Of a DNA stretch of 6,093 bases, positions 4,645 to 6,093 are shown piece by piece. Numbering within the stretch: position 1 is the first letter of the stretch; each line of letters begins with the position of its first letter. Below the pieces are notes generated by a model. That model saw only the letters and a list, made by a program, of their open reading frames with translations. It was not told the DNA's origin and did not search any database. This DNA is from Oribacterium sp. UBA4274 (GTDB taxonomy: Bacteria; Bacillota; Clostridia; Lachnospirales; Lachnospiraceae). The DNA is taken from NCBI GenBank assembly GCA_002396005.1, contig DGVW01000051.1, positions 1 through 6,093 of the forward strand, given 5' to 3'. The position numbers were made by a program, and so were the translations under genes.

Positions 4645-5697
4645 ATGGTGAGAAGTCGCAGTTATATTGCAACGCCACCTGGGGCGACAATTAAAGAGCA
4701 GTTGAATGACAGAGGCATGAGCCAGAAGGAGTTTGCAGCCAGGATGGATATGTCTGAAAAGCATATCAGCAAGCTTATTAACGGTGAGGTGCAGCTTACA
4801 CCGGAGACCGCTGTTAGATTAGAGATGGTTTTAGGTGTTCCGGCTAAGTTCTGGAATAACCTTGAAGCAATCTACAGAGAGAAGATTATTAAGGCAGAAG
4901 CAGAAAATGCGATGGATGCTGATGCTGAAATGGCCAAAAAATTTCCTTATAGCGAGATGGCCAAATTCGGATGGGTACCGGAGACTAGAGAAGCGAAGGA
5001 GAAGGTTGTCAATCTGAGGAAATACTTTGAGGTTGTCGAACTTTCACTTCTTGGGAGTGAGCAGATTACGAGAATTGCCTGCAGACGTCTGGCAATAACA
5101 GAAAAAAGTGATCTGGCATTAATGGCATGGGCACAGGAGGCAAAGATTAAGGCGCGTGGTATCCAAACCGCTCCGATCAATATCAAAGGTTTGATTTCTG
5201 CTATGCCAGAGATAAGAAAAATGACAGTTCTTAAACCTAAGGAATTCTGTCCTCAGATCAAGAAATGTCTTGCGGATTGTGGAATAGCTTTAGTATTTCT
5301 GCCGCACCTTAAAGGTTCATTCCTCCAGGGGGCTTCTTTTATGGACGGGAACAAGATTGTTGTAGGGCTTACTGCCAGAGGTAAGGATGCAGACAAGTTT
5401 TGGTTCAGCCTGTTCCATGAACTTGCGCACATCGCTCTTGGTCATGTAGGGCAGTCTAATGGTACATCTGAAGATGATGAGAAAGCAGCGGACAAATGGT
5501 CTTGTGATACACTTATTTCATCTGATGATTTTGAAGCATTCAGAGAGGAAAGAGATTATTCAGAGAGAAGAGTACTCCAATTTGCAAAAGCTCAAGGAAT
5601 TGCTCCGGGAATAGTAGTCGGGAGAATGCAGTTGGAAGGAATGATCAAGTACAGTATGTTGAATAATTTGAAAGAGAAATATGAAATAGCTGTGTGA
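4645..5697 (+). CDS. higA: HigA-type antitoxin fused to an ImmA/IrrE-like metallopeptidase domain
   Basis: The product is 350 residues, about three times a plain HigA (90-110). Residues 1-80 are a HigA/XRE DNA-binding domain: IATPPGATIKEQLNDRGMSQ, KEFAARMDMSEKHISKLING and LTPETAVRLEMVLGVPAKFW contain the helix-turn-helix. A helical linker (80-175) follows. Residues about 180-350 are ImmA/IrrE-like: LFLP-type strand near 215, then FSLFHELAHIALGH with the HExxH zinc site at about 258-262 and a likely third ligand in DEKAADKW near 279. In ImmA/IrrE proteins this domain cleaves or opposes a repressor. The protein should neutralise HigB and repress the promoter through the two TTTACCTC palindromes; what the peptidase cuts, perhaps itself or another regulator, is unknown. 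The TGA stop (5695-5697) lies inside the predicted end of the adjacent mobile element. Confidence 0.87.
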   Translation: MVRSRSYIATPPGATIKEQLNDRGMSQKEFAARMDMSEKHISKLINGEVQLTPETAVRLEMVLGVPAKFWNNLEAIYREKIIKAEAENAMDADAEMAKKFPYSEMAKFGWVPETREAKEKVVNLRKYFEVVELSLLGSEQITRIACRRLAITEKSDLALMAWAQEAKIKARGIQTAPINIKGLISAMPEIRKMTVLKPKEFCPQIKKCLADCGIALVFLPHLKGSFLQGASFMDGNKIVVGLTARGKDADKFWFSLFHELAHIALGHVGQSNGTSEDDEKAADKWSCDTLISSDDFEAFREERDYSERRVLQFAKAQGIAPGIVVGRMQLEGMIKYSMLNNLKEKYEIAV

Positions 5698-5874
5698 ACT
5701 ACCCACCGCATAAAGGCAGTGGGCTTCCGTTAAATGGTTCACCAGACTGAGGCAGAAGAAATTCTGCCTACGATATTTAGGTTATGACACCTTTGGTTGA
5801 CGCACCAGACCATTGCTCTGTCGTATAACTTTAAGTCGGGTCGGAGTAAGTACAGCCCAGTGAGTTATATGTAA
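5694..5874 (-). ncRNA. Putative TnpB-type omega RNA
   Basis: Read on the minus strand, this 180-base stretch is dense in complementary segments: TATAACT/AGTTATA (5824-5830 with 5863-5869), AATGGT/ACCATT (5733-5738 with 5809-5814), an 8-bp hairpin with a GAAA-type loop (5750-5769), CACCAGAC present twice (5740-5747, 5803-5810), and the end hairpin at 5702-5723 followed by TAGTTCAC. TnpB guide RNAs come from the right end of the element, with the guide taken from the flank beyond it. Here that flank is the complement of higA codons (about 5693 down to 5674). With no tnpB present, any function would need a TnpB encoded elsewhere. It could be only a DNA relic that is not transcribed. Confidence 0.5.
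5702..5723 (-). repeat. Right-end imperfect hairpin of the IS605-like element
   Basis: On the plus strand, CCCACCGC and GCAGTGGG pair with one C-A mismatch around ATAAAG. In IS200/IS605 elements such subterminal hairpins are recognised by the TnpA transposase. It begins four bases after the TTCAC end. Confidence 0.6.
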
Positions 5875-5880
5875 AAAGCC

Positions 5881-5908
5881 TTTATATCATTGTCGAGGTG
5901 ATGTCGAA
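5881..5908 (-). promoter_or_regulatory. Possible minus-strand promoter for the omega RNA
   Basis: On the minus strand TTCGAC (5908-5903) and TATAAA (5886-5881) are 16 bases apart, giving a start near 5874, just before the structured region. The boxes match consensus only in part, so this is tentative. Confidence 0.3.
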
Positions 5909-5943
5909 TTTCTTATATGGTAACAGTATAAGGATACGCACAA

Positions 5944-5958
5944 CCGTACATTGTACGG
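5944..5958. repeat. Palindrome inside the mobile element
   Basis: CCGTACA and TGTACGG form a perfect 7-base inverted repeat around a single T. It lies in the left half of the element, next to the left-end hairpin. It may be a remnant of element structure or a regulator site; no function is shown. Confidence 0.5.
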
Positions 5959-5972
5959 CATTATGACAAGGC

Positions 5973-6012
5973 GGGCGAAACCCCATCACCTAAAGGTAAT
6001 GGGTTTTCGCCC
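5973..6012 (-). repeat. Left-end long hairpin of the IS605-like element
   Basis: GGGCGAAA (5973-5980) pairs with TTTCGCCC (6005-6012), enclosing the 22-nt core CCCATCACCTAAAGGTAATG plus GG. The 18-bp stem has two mismatches and a TAAA loop. ATGAC (5963-5967) and GTCAT (6017-6021) can extend the pairing across an internal loop. There is no T-run, so it is not a normal terminator. Its core resembles the right-end hairpin. Confidence 0.6.
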
Positions 6013-6046
6013 GAGGGTCATTTATAAAGCAAGGAGAGAAGGGTAT

Positions 6047-6093
6047 ATGAATAAGAAGGACATAGCAGAAATAAAGAAAAAGATATCGACAGA
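6047..6093 (+). CDS. DUF4317 family protein, N-terminal part
   Basis: The last 47 bases open a gene at ATG 6047, ten bases after AAGGAG (6031-6036). The visible residues MNKKDIAEIKKKIST match the conserved start of DUF4317 proteins of Clostridia (MNKKDIAEIKKQF-type). The function of the family is not known to me. The gene runs off the window. Its ribosome site lies just outside the predicted left end of the mobile element, so the insertion separated it from higA without damaging it. Confidence 0.65.
   Translation, partial: MNKKDIAEIKKKIST

Larger units (their letters stand above)
5694..6023 (-). mobile_element. tnpB-less IS200/IS605-type element (MITE/PATE-like)
   Basis: The block between higA and the next gene has no coding frame but has both ends of an IS200/IS605-like element read on the minus strand. 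The right end (5694 side) has the 22-nt imperfect hairpin CCCACTGCCTTTATGCGGTG (plus GG), then TAGTTCAC, the usual form for TnpB-type elements. The left end (about 6023) has a similar hairpin starting CCCATTACCTTTAGGTGATG; the two hairpin cores agree at 17 of 22 positions. The bases before the left end read TTTAT on the minus strand, a plausible TAM/target. Joining 5693 to 6024 gives a sensible empty site. No tnpA or tnpB remains, so movement would need a transposase in trans. Family recognition is by eye; the left boundary is the less certain one. Confidence 0.6.

Noticed and set aside
5698..5875. IscB-type (HEARO) RNA, group I intron or riboswitch
   Set aside because: No IscB gene follows, no conserved intron core or known aptamer motif is visible, and the hairpin-TAGTTCAC end on the minus strand fits a TnpB-type right end.
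5973..6015. Rho-independent terminator for higA
   Set aside because: The hairpin is strong but has no T-run on either side, and its core matches the other end of the mobile element, which explains it better.
1..6093. CRISPR array, tRNA or rRNA genes
   Set aside because: No regular repeat-spacer pattern, no cloverleaf with TTCGANNC-type arm in a proper context, and no rRNA core sequence was seen.

Overview
The window looks like an accessory stretch of a low-GC Firmicutes chromosome, most likely a Lachnospiraceae or related Clostridia. The evidence is AGGAGG-type ribosome sites, TTG starts, AT-rich sigma-A promoters, and a right-edge gene opening with the residues typical of the clostridial DUF4317 family. 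This placement is by eye; no database search was possible.

Layout. Bases 1-134 are the end of an ArsC/Spx-like reductase gene, followed by a 33-residue stump of a YbaK-type deacylase gene. A membrane diguanylate cyclase (273-1427) comes next. Bases 1428-2062 are a decay zone: short open stretches in all three frames, a probable frameshifted gene, and the C-terminal scrap of a GNAT acetyltransferase. A translationally coupled pair follows: a 53-residue basic protein (2055-2216) and a 503-residue Sel1-repeat protein (2213-3724). Bases 3725-4220 hold no intact gene. They contain a consensus promoter only about 30 bp before a strong hairpin terminator (a candidate ~66-nt RNA), a minus-strand transposase C-terminus, and a GC-rich block resembling the HNH/terminase (cos) junction of Firmicutes phages.

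Bases 4222-5697 are a complete HigB-HigA toxin-antitoxin operon. Two nearly identical 17-bp palindromes flank and overlap a good sigma-A promoter. The antitoxin is long: an N-terminal HigA helix-turn-helix joined to a C-terminal ImmA/IrrE-like HExxH metallopeptidase domain.

The most interesting item lies between higA and the DUF4317 gene (about 5694-6023). It reads as a ~330-bp IS200/IS605-type element on the minus strand with no tnpB or tnpA. Its two ends carry matching 22-nt imperfect hairpins. Its right half is dense in complementary segments and ends in the hairpin-TAGTTCAC form typical of TnpB omega-RNA/right ends. The sequence next to that end, which would be the guide, is antisense to the last codons of higA. 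Removing the element in silico (5693 joined to 6024) restores a higA end coding for the same last residues, with a TAA stop.

Taken together, this is an island of signalling, toxin-antitoxin and mobile-element debris between core-like genes. Functional links between the diguanylate cyclase, the Sel1 pair and HigBA are not shown by the sequence.
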